Positions 53,558 through 62,426 of a stretch of 64,000 nucleotides of DNA are shown here, one piece after another. The notes beneath the pieces were generated by a model. That model did no database searches. It was not told the DNA's origin and was given only the letters and a program-made list of their open reading frames with translations. How positions within the stretch are numbered: position 1 is the first letter of the stretch; every line of letters starts with the position of its first letter. Source of the DNA: Alphaproteobacteria bacterium (lineage in GTDB: Bacteria > Pseudomonadota > Alphaproteobacteria > Puniceispirillales > Puniceispirillaceae); assembly GCA_016779005.1 (NCBI GenBank), contig JADHOL010000001.1, positions 1 to 64,000 of the forward strand, in the 5' to 3' direction. The position numbers and the translations under genes were made by a program.

Positions 53558-54859
53558 GTGACTTCTGCTGATAAAACTATTTTAAGCGTAAAAAATGTAA
53601 AAAAGCATTTCCCTATTAAAGAAGGAGTTTTCCAAAAAATTGTTGGGCATGTTCATGCAGTTGATGGCGTAAGCTTTGATATAAAGGCAGGAGAAACTGT
53701 AGGCTTGGTTGGTGAAAGCGGATGTGGCAAGACTACAATAGGGCGCTGTGTTGCGGGCTTAGAAGCTCTTACAGAAGGTAATATATATTTTGATTTACCT
53801 TCAGAAAAAATTTCTATCTTAGAAAACAATGACAGTGAAGAGGGAGATAAAGTATCTTCTGAAGAGTTTCAAGAGTTGGAAACCTCCTATGATATAGGGA
53901 AAATAGATGGTGATTTATTTAATTATTATAGGCGAAACTGCCAAATGGTATTTCAAGATTCTTTTGCATCATTGTCGCCGCGTCAACTGGTAAGTGACAT
54001 TGTTTCTAGACCACTGAGAGTTCATAAAATTTGCCCAGAAAATGAAGTTATTCCAAGAACGGTTAATTTGCTTGAGCAGGTGGGTTTGGGTGCTCAGCAT
54101 CTTTATCGGTTTCCTCATCAATTTTCAGGTGGGCAACGTCAACGTATATCTATTGCTAGGGCTCTAGCTCTAGACCCAAAATTAATTGTTCTAGATGAGC
54201 CAACAAGTGCTCTTGATGTATCTGTGCAGGCGCAAATACTTAATTTGCTTCATGATTTGCAAAAACAAAGAGGTCTTGCTTACTTGTTTATCACACATAA
54301 CCTGTCTGTTGTGCGTCATATGGCTGATAAGATAGTGGTAATGTATCTTGGGAAGGTTGTTGAAGCTGGCAACACAGAAGATATTTTTAAAAATCCTCAA
54401 CACCCCTACACGAAGGCATTGCTAGCAGCCAGCCCCGATCTGGAGACGGATGTAACTTCTGTAACCGCGGCACTCGATGGCACAATACCAGACCCTGCGC
54501 GTCCACCACAAGGGTGTAGTTTCAGGACAAGATGTCCTGTAGCGCAACCAGAATGTGGTTGGGAAGTGGATGATATTATAAGACGTCTTGAACATAGAGA
54601 TGGTATATTTAATAATCTTAAAGAGGTTGAGCAGCCAAACCCCTATAACGCAGAATTTACGTTCGAGACAAAAGACGCAGCCATTGAACTTAAGTCTTCT
54701 TTACAGTCAGATGATATCCCTGCTGCTATGAGTGAAGTTATGGGTCCGGTAAAAGTTAATGCTGAAAAAGTAAAAGTAAGCTTTAACCCAGCTCAGACAG
54801 TTCCATTGGTAAAATGTGGAAATGGTTCTATCGCTAGATGCGTTTTGATTAATAAATAG
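53558..54859 (+). CDS. Dipeptide-type ABC ATPase, DppF-like, with insert and C-terminal extension
   Basis: 433 residues from a GTG start with AAAGGAT upstream. Walker A GESGCGKT, Q-loop MVFQDSFASLSPRQ, signature FSGGQRQRISIARAL, Walker B LIVLDEPTSALD and switch FITHNLSV. An acidic insert of about 50 residues lies between Walker A and the Q-loop (ENNDSEEGDKVSSEE region). After the usual Cys motif (GCSFRTRCPVAQPEC) there are about 100 more residues ending in KCGNGSIARCVLINK. Second ATPase and last gene of the importer operon. Confidence 0.93.
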   Translation: MTSADKTILSVKNVKKHFPIKEGVFQKIVGHVHAVDGVSFDIKAGETVGLVGESGCGKTTIGRCVAGLEALTEGNIYFDLPSEKISILENNDSEEGDKVSSEEFQELETSYDIGKIDGDLFNYYRRNCQMVFQDSFASLSPRQLVSDIVSRPLRVHKICPENEVIPRTVNLLEQVGLGAQHLYRFPHQFSGGQRQRISIARALALDPKLIVLDEPTSALDVSVQAQILNLLHDLQKQRGLAYLFITHNLSVVRHMADKIVVMYLGKVVEAGNTEDIFKNPQHPYTKALLAASPDLETDVTSVTAALDGTIPDPARPPQGCSFRTRCPVAQPECGWEVDDIIRRLEHRDGIFNNLKEVEQPNPYNAEFTFETKDAAIELKSSLQSDDIPAAMSEVMGPVKVNAEKVKVSFNPAQTVPLVKCGNGSIARCVLINK

Positions 54860-54895
54860 TGTCCTAAATTAGGCTGTACGTTATTAATAAAAGAA

Positions 54896-55915
54896 TCATG
54901 CTATAAAGATATCAACCTCGTTCCCATTTTGCATTTCAGTGGTCTTTTCCAATTTTTCTTGATGCATCAGGTGCGTTAGGTGAGCTCTTGATTCTCCTGA
55001 TGCAAAAAATAATTCGTGGCTCTCAAAACGCCGATTAAATAATATGTCTATCCCATCACTTGTGCTGATAGGCCTTAATTTTGCCTCCGATAACAAAAGC
55101 TCCAATCGCTGATTATGATGGTTTATTAATGCCTGTGCTCTATCATTTCCATTTTTGAATGGCCAGTCATGACCAGGGTATATTTTTATCGCTGGCGATA
55201 GGTTAGACATCTCTTTAAGATAGATTAGATAATCTCCCAGCACATCTTTGTCCGTATTTCGCATATCTGCTGAGATGTTAGGAGATATACGAGGAAGCAG
55301 AAAATCGGTTGGTAAAAAAAGTGATTCTGCCGCATTCATAAATGAAATTTGACCAGAGCTATGACCACTATCTAGCCTGCATTGCCATTGGCTATTACAT
55401 CCATTTATTTCATTGGTTTCTGAAAACTCCTTGAAATCTGGTAATTCTGGTACAAACCGTCGATATCTATCAGAATCATTCCGGCCTAGAACAATCTCAG
55501 CCTCTGGAAGTCCATATCTTGTATAATGTGATGCTAGAAGTTCAGAAAAATCACGAGCTGATAAATTAAAAAGAAACTGCCCGTGCTCTTTTTCTGCGGC
55601 AGAGGTATAGCAATTCGCTCCTGTCATTTGGGCTAGCTCACTCGCAAAACCAATATGATCCACATGATGATGCGTAATAATAATCTTATCTATGGGTTTC
55701 TCAGACAGAAAACCACCTAAAAGCGTTCTCCAATAGTCCCTTGTTTGGTCCCCATAAATACCAGCATCAATGATAACCCATCCATTGTTAGTGTCTATTA
55801 TATAAAGATTAATATGGTTTAATCTAAAGGGGAGAGGAAGTCTTCCCCAATATAAATCTGGGCTCAGTTGAACAAGTCGGTGGGTCTTTGGCAAGTCAAT
55901 GTTTAGTGGTATCAT
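54896..55915 (-). CDS. Metallo-beta-lactamase-fold hydrolase
   Basis: 339 residues. Metal motif THHHVDHIGF (His82-x-His84-x-Asp86-His87), later His in DSGHSSGQISF and Asp/His in YPGHDWPF. The extra C-terminal helical segment (about 240-330, with LINHHNQRLELLLSEA and the LTHLMHQ stretch) matches the LACTB2/'MBL + winged helix' subgroup acting on thioesters or nucleic acid. Convergent with the ATPase gene and divergent from the acyl-CoA dehydrogenase gene; a thioesterase-like role fits the neighbours but is inference. Confidence 0.85.
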   Translation of the reverse strand: MIPLNIDLPKTHRLVQLSPDLYWGRLPLPFRLNHINLYIIDTNNGWVIIDAGIYGDQTRDYWRTLLGGFLSEKPIDKIIITHHHVDHIGFASELAQMTGANCYTSAAEKEHGQFLFNLSARDFSELLASHYTRYGLPEAEIVLGRNDSDRYRRFVPELPDFKEFSETNEINGCNSQWQCRLDSGHSSGQISFMNAAESLFLPTDFLLPRISPNISADMRNTDKDVLGDYLIYLKEMSNLSPAIKIYPGHDWPFKNGNDRAQALINHHNQRLELLLSEAKLRPISTSDGIDILFNRRFESHELFFASGESRAHLTHLMHQEKLEKTTEMQNGNEVDIFIA

Positions 55916-56063
55916 GGAGAGTGAAATCTTTGCTGCAAAAAAAAGAAAAATAAATTGATAGAAATTTTATAAACCGAAATGCTACGGTTGATTCTTAACT
56001 GCGTCAATCACTGCTTTCATGCTATAATCAGGATAGTTCAGAATAAAAGGGGCAGACACTATC

Positions 56064-57845
56064 ATGTATACACCACCAATTCAGGATCAAAAATTTATTA
56101 TTGAGCATTTAATTGGCATCGACTCAATAGTAGCGTCCCAGAATGGTGATGCCCAAAGCCAAGACAGAATTGACACAGAATTAGTCTGGTCGATTCTGGA
56201 TGAAGCTGGAAAATTTGCGAGTACTGTTCTTGCTCCTTTGAATCATTCTGGCGACAAGCAAAATTCTAAGATCACACAAAATGGAGATGTTATTACGCCA
56301 GATGGCTTTAAAGAGGCCTATCATGCTATGTGTGATGCTGGTTGGACTACATTAGAGGCTGAAAGCGAATGGGGCGGTCAGGAAATGCCCATGAGCATTA
56401 GCGCTGCTGTCTGTGAAATGTGGCATTCAGCAAATATGAGCTTTGCACTATGTCATTTGTTGAGTCAGGGACAGATATATGCGCTTCAGAAATCTGCATC
56501 AGACGAACAAAAAAGAAAGTACCTGCCTAATCTTGTTTCTGGAAAATGGACTGGAACAATGAATTTAACGGAACCACAGGCAGGCACTGATTTGTCTAAA
56601 ATCAGAACTAAAGCGGTGCCTGAGGGAAGACATTACCTAATTTCGGGTCAAAAAATTTATATCACTTACGGTGAGCATGATATGGCAGAAAACATCATTC
56701 ACTTAGTGCTGGCTAGAACCCCTGCAGCACCAGAAGGCATTAAGGGTATATCCTTGTTTATCGTTCCAAAAATCCTTGTGAATGAAGACGGAACTCTTGA
56801 TAAGCAGAATGATGTGAAATGTATTTCGATAGAGAAAAAACTTGGTATTAAAGGCTCCCCAACGGCTGTTATTCAATATGGCGATAATAATGGCGCGGTC
56901 GGCTATTTAGTCGGGGAAGAGAATAAGGGTCTTGAGATTATGTTCGGGATGATGAACCATGCTCGTTTCAATGTTGGCCTGCAAGGCCTTGCCATTGCTG
57001 AAAGAGCCTATCAGCATGCTGTAACCTATGCCCAGACGAGAGTTCAAGGCACGCCGCTGGCAACACAGACGGGTACGGCCATTAACCAGCACCCAGATGT
57101 TTTAAGATTATTATCAGTGATGAGGTCTGAAATAGATGCGATGAGGGCCCTCATTTTTACAGGCGCTAATGCTATGGATAGAGCAGATAATTCTGTAAGT
57201 GACAAGAGGGAGATAGAACAAAAAAGAGCATCTGTTTTGATACCGGTGATAAAAGGTTGGATTACAGAATTGTCTGTTTCACATTGCTCAGACGGTGTGC
57301 AAATACATGGCGGTATGGGATTCATAGAGGAAACAGGAGCTGCTCAATATTTCCGTGATTCACGAATATTGCCAATCTATGAGGGTACAACCGCCATACA
57401 GGCAAATGATCTTATGTTTCGAAAAACCATTAGAGATGAGGGGCAGACAATCCGCAACCTTCTGGATGAGATTGAAACAGAAATTGCGGATATAGAGGAT
57501 GTCTATTCTATTCCCCTATCAAATGCTATTTTGGAAGTTCGCGATACGTTAGACAGATTATTATCACGCTCTAACGATCCTAGGTTTCTGGCTGCAAATG
57601 GGGTAAGCTGGTTGATGCAACTTGGCTATCTATGCGGCGGGTGGATGGCTGTAAAATCAGCAGATAAGGCCATAAAAAATAAACAAGCGCTTGCGGATGA
57701 TTTTGTTCAGGCAAAAAAAATATGTGCTGAGATTTATCTACAACATAGTCTTCCTTGCGTTTCCACCTATTCAAATATAATAAACCATGATGATAATGCG
57801 ATATTAAATATGGATGTGAGCTGGCTTAATAGGCAAATCGCATAG
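56064..57845 (+). CDS. dmdC: Long acyl-CoA dehydrogenase, DmdC-like
   Basis: 593 residues, about 200 longer than ordinary acyl-CoA dehydrogenases, as in the DmdC/AidB-like group. The N terminus MYTPPIQDQKFIIEHLIGID matches what I know of 3-methylmercaptopropionyl-CoA dehydrogenases. FAD and substrate motifs GTMNLTEPQAGTDLS and HGGMGFIEETGAAQYFRDSRI (split), with catalytic Glu440 in YEGTTAIQ. It would oxidise an acyl-CoA to the enoyl-CoA, passing electrons to ETF. AAGGGG precedes the ATG. Ordinary medium/long-chain acyl-CoA substrate remains possible. Confidence 0.8.
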   Translation: MYTPPIQDQKFIIEHLIGIDSIVASQNGDAQSQDRIDTELVWSILDEAGKFASTVLAPLNHSGDKQNSKITQNGDVITPDGFKEAYHAMCDAGWTTLEAESEWGGQEMPMSISAAVCEMWHSANMSFALCHLLSQGQIYALQKSASDEQKRKYLPNLVSGKWTGTMNLTEPQAGTDLSKIRTKAVPEGRHYLISGQKIYITYGEHDMAENIIHLVLARTPAAPEGIKGISLFIVPKILVNEDGTLDKQNDVKCISIEKKLGIKGSPTAVIQYGDNNGAVGYLVGEENKGLEIMFGMMNHARFNVGLQGLAIAERAYQHAVTYAQTRVQGTPLATQTGTAINQHPDVLRLLSVMRSEIDAMRALIFTGANAMDRADNSVSDKREIEQKRASVLIPVIKGWITELSVSHCSDGVQIHGGMGFIEETGAAQYFRDSRILPIYEGTTAIQANDLMFRKTIRDEGQTIRNLLDEIETEIADIEDVYSIPLSNAILEVRDTLDRLLSRSNDPRFLAANGVSWLMQLGYLCGGWMAVKSADKAIKNKQALADDFVQAKKICAEIYLQHSLPCVSTYSNIINHDDNAILNMDVSWLNRQIA

Positions 57846-57904
57846 CAAACTATAAAACCATAAAACCAGAACTCTGTTTTCTTGAATAATTAAGGGGCAA
57901 TGCA

Positions 57905-59194
57905 TTGAGCCATAAATATAAATTTGACACGCTTAGCCTGCATGCGGGGCAAACACCAGATTCTGAATTTGGCTCAAGAGCGGTTCCCATTCATCAAACA
58001 ACCTCCTATGTATTTCGTGATACACGCCATGCCGCGGCTTTATATAATATGGAAGTCGGGGGACATTTATATTCACGTATATCAAACCCAACCGTTGCTG
58101 TTCTGGAACAACGTGTTGCCGCCCTAGATGATGCGGCGGCGGCTACTGCGACAAGTTCAGGTATGGCAGCATTATTCTCTGCACTATTAACTATCTGTTC
58201 TGCAGGGGATCACATTGTTGCCTCATCTCAATTATATGGCGCTAATGTAAATCTATTGAAATATACGCTTCCTCGCTTTGGAATTCACACAACATTTGTA
58301 GACCCTACCAATCATGAAGAGATAAAATCAGCCATTACGGAAAATACAAAGATTTTTTTCTCAGAAATAATTGGAAACCCAGGGCTTGTCATACTAGATG
58401 TGGATGCGGTTGCAAAAATATGTCAGGAACATTCGATTTTGTTCATGGTGGATGGCACGTTTAATACCCCTTATTTAATGGCGCCTGTTAAGAATGGGGT
58501 GAATATTATTATCCATTCTCTTACCAAATGGATGGGCGGACATGGCGTTGCGATTGGCGGGGTTGTGGTAGATGGTGGTAATTTCGACTGGGGTAGCACC
58601 GATAAATTTCCCACGATTTCTGAGCCACATTACGCAATGGACAATATTAATTTTTACGAGGAATTTGGACCGGTTGCGTTTACGGCTAAATTTCGTGCCG
58701 AAGCAATGTATAATTTTGGGCCGTGTCTTGCCCCTATGAACGCATTTCATATTCTGCAAGGGTTGGAAACACTACCTCTTAGAATGCAGCGTCATATTGA
58801 AAATACACAAGAGCTGTTACAATTTCTTACCTCACACGAACAAATCTCTTGGGTTCGTCATCCCTCACTGCCAGAGCATCCGCAACATGAACTTGCAGCA
58901 GAAATGCTTCCAAGGGGTGCTGGCTCTATCATTACCTTTGGAATAAAGGGGGGACGTGATGCGGGAAAGAAATTTATAGAAACTGTCACATTATCATCTC
59001 ACCTTGCAAATGTTGGCGATGCAAAGACACTTGTTATTCACCCCGCCAGCACAACACATTCACATATAGATTCACAAAGCATGTTATCAGCAGGTCTTAC
59101 CGATGATATGATAAGATTATCTGTTGGCTTAGAAGATATTTCCGATATTATTTCTGATTTTGAACAAGGGTTAAAAGCAGCTAGCAAGCTTTAG
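57905..59194 (+). CDS. metY: O-acetylhomoserine sulfhydrylase (MetY-type PLP enzyme)
   Basis: 429 residues of the Cys/Met-metabolism PLP family. The PLP lysine is Lys208 in HSLTKWMGGHG; SGMAALFSALL, QLYGANVNL and the C-terminal SHLANVGDAKTLVIHPASTTH (split) are typical for O-acetylhomoserine aminocarboxypropyltransferases. It condenses O-acetylhomoserine with sulfide or methanethiol. The start is TTG: the nearby ATG is followed by a stop after one codon, and AAGGGG is well placed for the TTG. Confidence 0.88.
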   Translation: MSHKYKFDTLSLHAGQTPDSEFGSRAVPIHQTTSYVFRDTRHAAALYNMEVGGHLYSRISNPTVAVLEQRVAALDDAAAATATSSGMAALFSALLTICSAGDHIVASSQLYGANVNLLKYTLPRFGIHTTFVDPTNHEEIKSAITENTKIFFSEIIGNPGLVILDVDAVAKICQEHSILFMVDGTFNTPYLMAPVKNGVNIIIHSLTKWMGGHGVAIGGVVVDGGNFDWGSTDKFPTISEPHYAMDNINFYEEFGPVAFTAKFRAEAMYNFGPCLAPMNAFHILQGLETLPLRMQRHIENTQELLQFLTSHEQISWVRHPSLPEHPQHELAAEMLPRGAGSIITFGIKGGRDAGKKFIETVTLSSHLANVGDAKTLVIHPASTTHSHIDSQSMLSAGLTDDMIRLSVGLEDISDIISDFEQGLKAASKL

Positions 59195-59220
59195 GTAAAC
59201 TGGTGTTTTAGGATGGCTTT

Positions 59221-60009
59221 ATGAAATTAACAGTGAATGGGCATTCAACCTATATCTCTACTGGTGGCAAAAAACCATCAATAGACAATCAGGCTATTAT
59301 CTTCTTGCCTGGAAGCGGTCAAAGCCATCTTACATTTGTTTTGCAAACACGGTTTTTTGCATTTGAAGGGTATGATGTCTATGCGCCTGATTTTCCAGGT
59401 CATGGATTATCAAAAGGAAATCCTCTTGAAACCATTGAGGAAATGGCAGATTGGGTTGCTGGGTTGATGGCTCAGTGTAATCTTAAATCTGCTATTATAG
59501 TAGGTCATTCACAAGGATGTCTTGTTGCCATGTCATTGGCACATAAATATCCTGATTTAGCTGAAAAACTGATATTGATTGCAGGCGCATTACAAATAAA
59601 AGTGAATGATTATCTGCTTGATAAATCTAACAGCTCGTTGCCGCTCGCAATTGCAATGATGACAGAATGGGGTCATGGCAGGCAGGGTCATTTTTTTGCA
59701 GCATCCCAGCCCGGTCATTCACTCCTGGGTATTGGACGTGAATTAATGATGGCAAATTCACAAGATGCGTTACCTGCTGATCTGCTTGCCTGTAATCAGT
59801 TTGATGCTACTAATATCGCCGCAGAAATTGACGCGCCAGTCTTATGTATTCTTGCCCAAGATGATAAGATGACGCCTGTTAAATTGGGTATTAAAATGTC
59901 AGATTCATTTAAAAATTCAACATGTGTTAAAATCGCACAATCTGGTCATATGCTTCCGATTGAAAAACCAGATGATGTTAATAGCTCAATTCAAAAATTC
60001 TTAAATTAA
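59221..60009 (+). CDS. Alpha/beta hydrolase
   Basis: 262 residues. Core motifs: LPGSGQSHLTF oxyanion region, nucleophile Ser in VGHSQGC (about residue 98), Asp in LAQDDKMTPV (about 218) and His in SGHMLPIEKP (about 243). Small single-domain enzyme, probably esterase/thioesterase-like. It lies 26 bases after MetY and 27 before the beta-oxidation enzyme, in the same direction. Substrate unknown. Confidence 0.85.
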   Translation: MKLTVNGHSTYISTGGKKPSIDNQAIIFLPGSGQSHLTFVLQTRFFAFEGYDVYAPDFPGHGLSKGNPLETIEEMADWVAGLMAQCNLKSAIIVGHSQGCLVAMSLAHKYPDLAEKLILIAGALQIKVNDYLLDKSNSSLPLAIAMMTEWGHGRQGHFFAASQPGHSLLGIGRELMMANSQDALPADLLACNQFDATNIAAEIDAPVLCILAQDDKMTPVKLGIKMSDSFKNSTCVKIAQSGHMLPIEKPDDVNSSIQKFLN

Positions 60010-60036
60010 TAGCTTATAATTAGAGGCATAATAATC

Positions 60037-62364
60037 ATGGCTGCTAAGATACAATTCAAAAGAATCGCGGTTATTGGTGCAGGCACAATGGGAAGTGGCA
60101 TTGCGGCTCAGATAGCAAATGCAGGGCTAGATGTTCTGCTGCTAGATTTGGCAGCAAAGGATGAAAATGAAATAAGCCCAGCAGAGGCAGCGATAGAGCG
60201 GCTTATTAAGTCTGATCCCCCCCAGCTGGTATCAAAAAAAGTATCAAAACACATCCAAACAGGCACCATTGAAAGTGATTTTGAGGCGTTAAAAGAGTAT
60301 GACTGGATTATAGAGGCGGTGGTAGAACGCCTTGATATTAAAAAATCACTTTATTCACGCTTGGATAGCATAATAAAGAGTGAGTGTGTTGTAACATCCA
60401 ACACATCCTCAATCCCGATCACGGTTTTAATGGAGGATATGTCTGTTGCATTCCAACAGAGATTTGCCATCACACATTATTTTAATCCTGTTCGTTATAT
60501 GCGTTTGCTTGAATTAGTGGTTGGCGCTCACACCCGCAAGGATATTGTGGACGCGCTTGCTGATTTCAATGATGTGGTGCTTGGAAAAGGGGTGGTCAGA
60601 TGTAACGATACACCAGGGTTCCTTGGGAACAGACTTGGTGTCTACGCGATGCAAGTTGGCTTGTTTGAAGCGTTAAGCCGCCATATTCCCTTTGATGATG
60701 CGGATGGTATTCTTGGCAGACCAATGGGCATACCAAAGACAGGTGTTTTTGGGTTATATGATTTGATCGGAATTGACCTTATGTCAGATGTGGTCTCATC
60801 CATGCGCCAAATTCTGCCAGAGCAGGATGATTTTCAGAAAGTAGGCACTGATCCTGACCTAATAACCTCTTTGATAAAAACAGGCTATACAGGCCAAAAG
60901 GGGTTGGGCGGATTTTACGCAGAAAACCCATCAGGCAGACAGGTCAGAGAAGTATCAGCAAATGATAACTCAGATATAAAATGGCGCGATATTAATCCGT
61001 TGCCAGAAATTGCTGAAAAAGCAGCCAAAGCACAAAGTGAGCAGGAAGAAGCATTATTAGTGCTGGTTCAAGATAATAGCGAATATGGCGAATTTGCCCG
61101 TTCTGTTTTGGCCCATATTTTTTGTTATGCAGGTCAGCTATTAGGCACGATAACGACTAACCCACAAGATATCGATGATGCGATGAAATTGGGGTTTAAC
61201 TGGCAACGTGGCCCGTTTGAGATGATTGATGCTATCGGAGGTGAGAACTTACATCGATTAATAGGGGATGCAGGTCTTACTATGCCTTCCGCGCTTCAAT
61301 CTGGAAAACCATTTTATCAGGTCAATGAAGGTATCGTTTCTGTGCGTGATAGTGATAGAGGGTATGTTCCTATAAGTCTGCCAGAAGGCTCCTTCAGGCT
61401 TCAAATTCTGAGGCGCGCTTTGCCAGTCCTGTCTCAGAATAATGATGCAAGCTGTTATTTAATTGATAATAACATGCGCCTTGTTGAGTTCCATTCAAAG
61501 GCTAATGCACTTCGCCCAGGGACTGTTAAAATGCTGGAATATGTAGCAAGCGACCCTGGTAGCGGGGTTATTATTCATAATGATGCGCAACATTTTTCGG
61601 CAGGCGTGGATTTGAATCATTTCAGATCTCTTATTGAAAATAGCGAATGGCCAGAAATGGATGAATTTCTGTGGGATTTTCAGAAAGTCGTATCAAAACT
61701 CAACAATTTACCAGTGCCAGTGATTGGCGCGCCATCTGGTCTTGCTATCGGTGGCGGATTTGAGGTGTTGGCGCATTGTGATGCGCTTGTGGCTCATACT
61801 AATTCGACATTTGGTCTGGTGGAGGCTGGGGTTGGCTTATTGCCCGCTGGGGGAGGGGTGAAGCAAACCTATCTTCGCTGGTTTAACAAAATGCAAGACT
61901 GGGATAAAGCTGCTTGGCAATGCTGGATGCAGATAGGTTACGGCAAAATAGGCACGTCGCCTGATATGTCTGCGCGTTATTGTTACTTCTTGCCAGACAG
62001 GGACTGCCAAGTAATGAATAAGGATAGAATATTTGAACAGGCCTGCGCTTTAAATCTAAATATGCAGGAGGCATATACCCCGCCAGAAATACCAACATTC
62101 AAACTGGCTAATCCAACTATGCGAGAGAAAATGCATGCCTTTATGGAAAATGGCGTATCACAGGGCATGTTTACACCTCATAATCTAACAACCGCCATGG
62201 CGATAGCAGATGTAATTGTTGCAAAAGAAGGGGAGCGGCAATCTATCACCGAGCAAGAGATGTTCGCAAGAGAACGTGCGAATTTTATTAAACTCGCAAA
62301 AACGCCCCAAACGCTAACTCGTATCGCATCTTTACTTGATTCAGGAACGGCAGAGCAGAATTAA
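60037..62364 (+). CDS. Bifunctional 3-hydroxyacyl-CoA dehydrogenase / enoyl-CoA hydratase, FadN type
   Basis: 775 residues. N-terminal NAD-binding VIGAGTMGSGIAAQIANAG, then 3HCDH domains with catalytic His in ITHYFNPVRYM and FGLYDLIGIDLM, and a C-terminal crotonase domain (about 485-700) with HFSAGVDLNHF, GLAIGGGFEV and GLVEAGVGLLPAGGG. The domain order (dehydrogenase before hydratase) is that of FadN/YusL, opposite to FadB/FadJ. It carries out the middle steps of beta-oxidation for the acyl-CoA made by the neighbouring dehydrogenase and ligase. GAGGC gives the ribosome site. Confidence 0.92.
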   Translation: MAAKIQFKRIAVIGAGTMGSGIAAQIANAGLDVLLLDLAAKDENEISPAEAAIERLIKSDPPQLVSKKVSKHIQTGTIESDFEALKEYDWIIEAVVERLDIKKSLYSRLDSIIKSECVVTSNTSSIPITVLMEDMSVAFQQRFAITHYFNPVRYMRLLELVVGAHTRKDIVDALADFNDVVLGKGVVRCNDTPGFLGNRLGVYAMQVGLFEALSRHIPFDDADGILGRPMGIPKTGVFGLYDLIGIDLMSDVVSSMRQILPEQDDFQKVGTDPDLITSLIKTGYTGQKGLGGFYAENPSGRQVREVSANDNSDIKWRDINPLPEIAEKAAKAQSEQEEALLVLVQDNSEYGEFARSVLAHIFCYAGQLLGTITTNPQDIDDAMKLGFNWQRGPFEMIDAIGGENLHRLIGDAGLTMPSALQSGKPFYQVNEGIVSVRDSDRGYVPISLPEGSFRLQILRRALPVLSQNNDASCYLIDNNMRLVEFHSKANALRPGTVKMLEYVASDPGSGVIIHNDAQHFSAGVDLNHFRSLIENSEWPEMDEFLWDFQKVVSKLNNLPVPVIGAPSGLAIGGGFEVLAHCDALVAHTNSTFGLVEAGVGLLPAGGGVKQTYLRWFNKMQDWDKAAWQCWMQIGYGKIGTSPDMSARYCYFLPDRDCQVMNKDRIFEQACALNLNMQEAYTPPEIPTFKLANPTMREKMHAFMENGVSQGMFTPHNLTTAMAIADVIVAKEGERQSITEQEMFARERANFIKLAKTPQTLTRIASLLDSGTAEQN

Positions 62365-62403
62365 ACGTCCACCTCCCGTCCCTAACAGGATAAATGCGAT
62401 AGT

Positions 62404-62426
62404 CGGAATATTATCCGGAATATTAT
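62404..62426. repeat. 11-bp tandem repeat at the ligase stop
   Basis: CGGAATATTAT occurs twice with one intervening base in the convergent gap between the beta-oxidation enzyme and the acyl-CoA ligase; the second copy includes the ligase stop codon. Confidence 0.6.
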
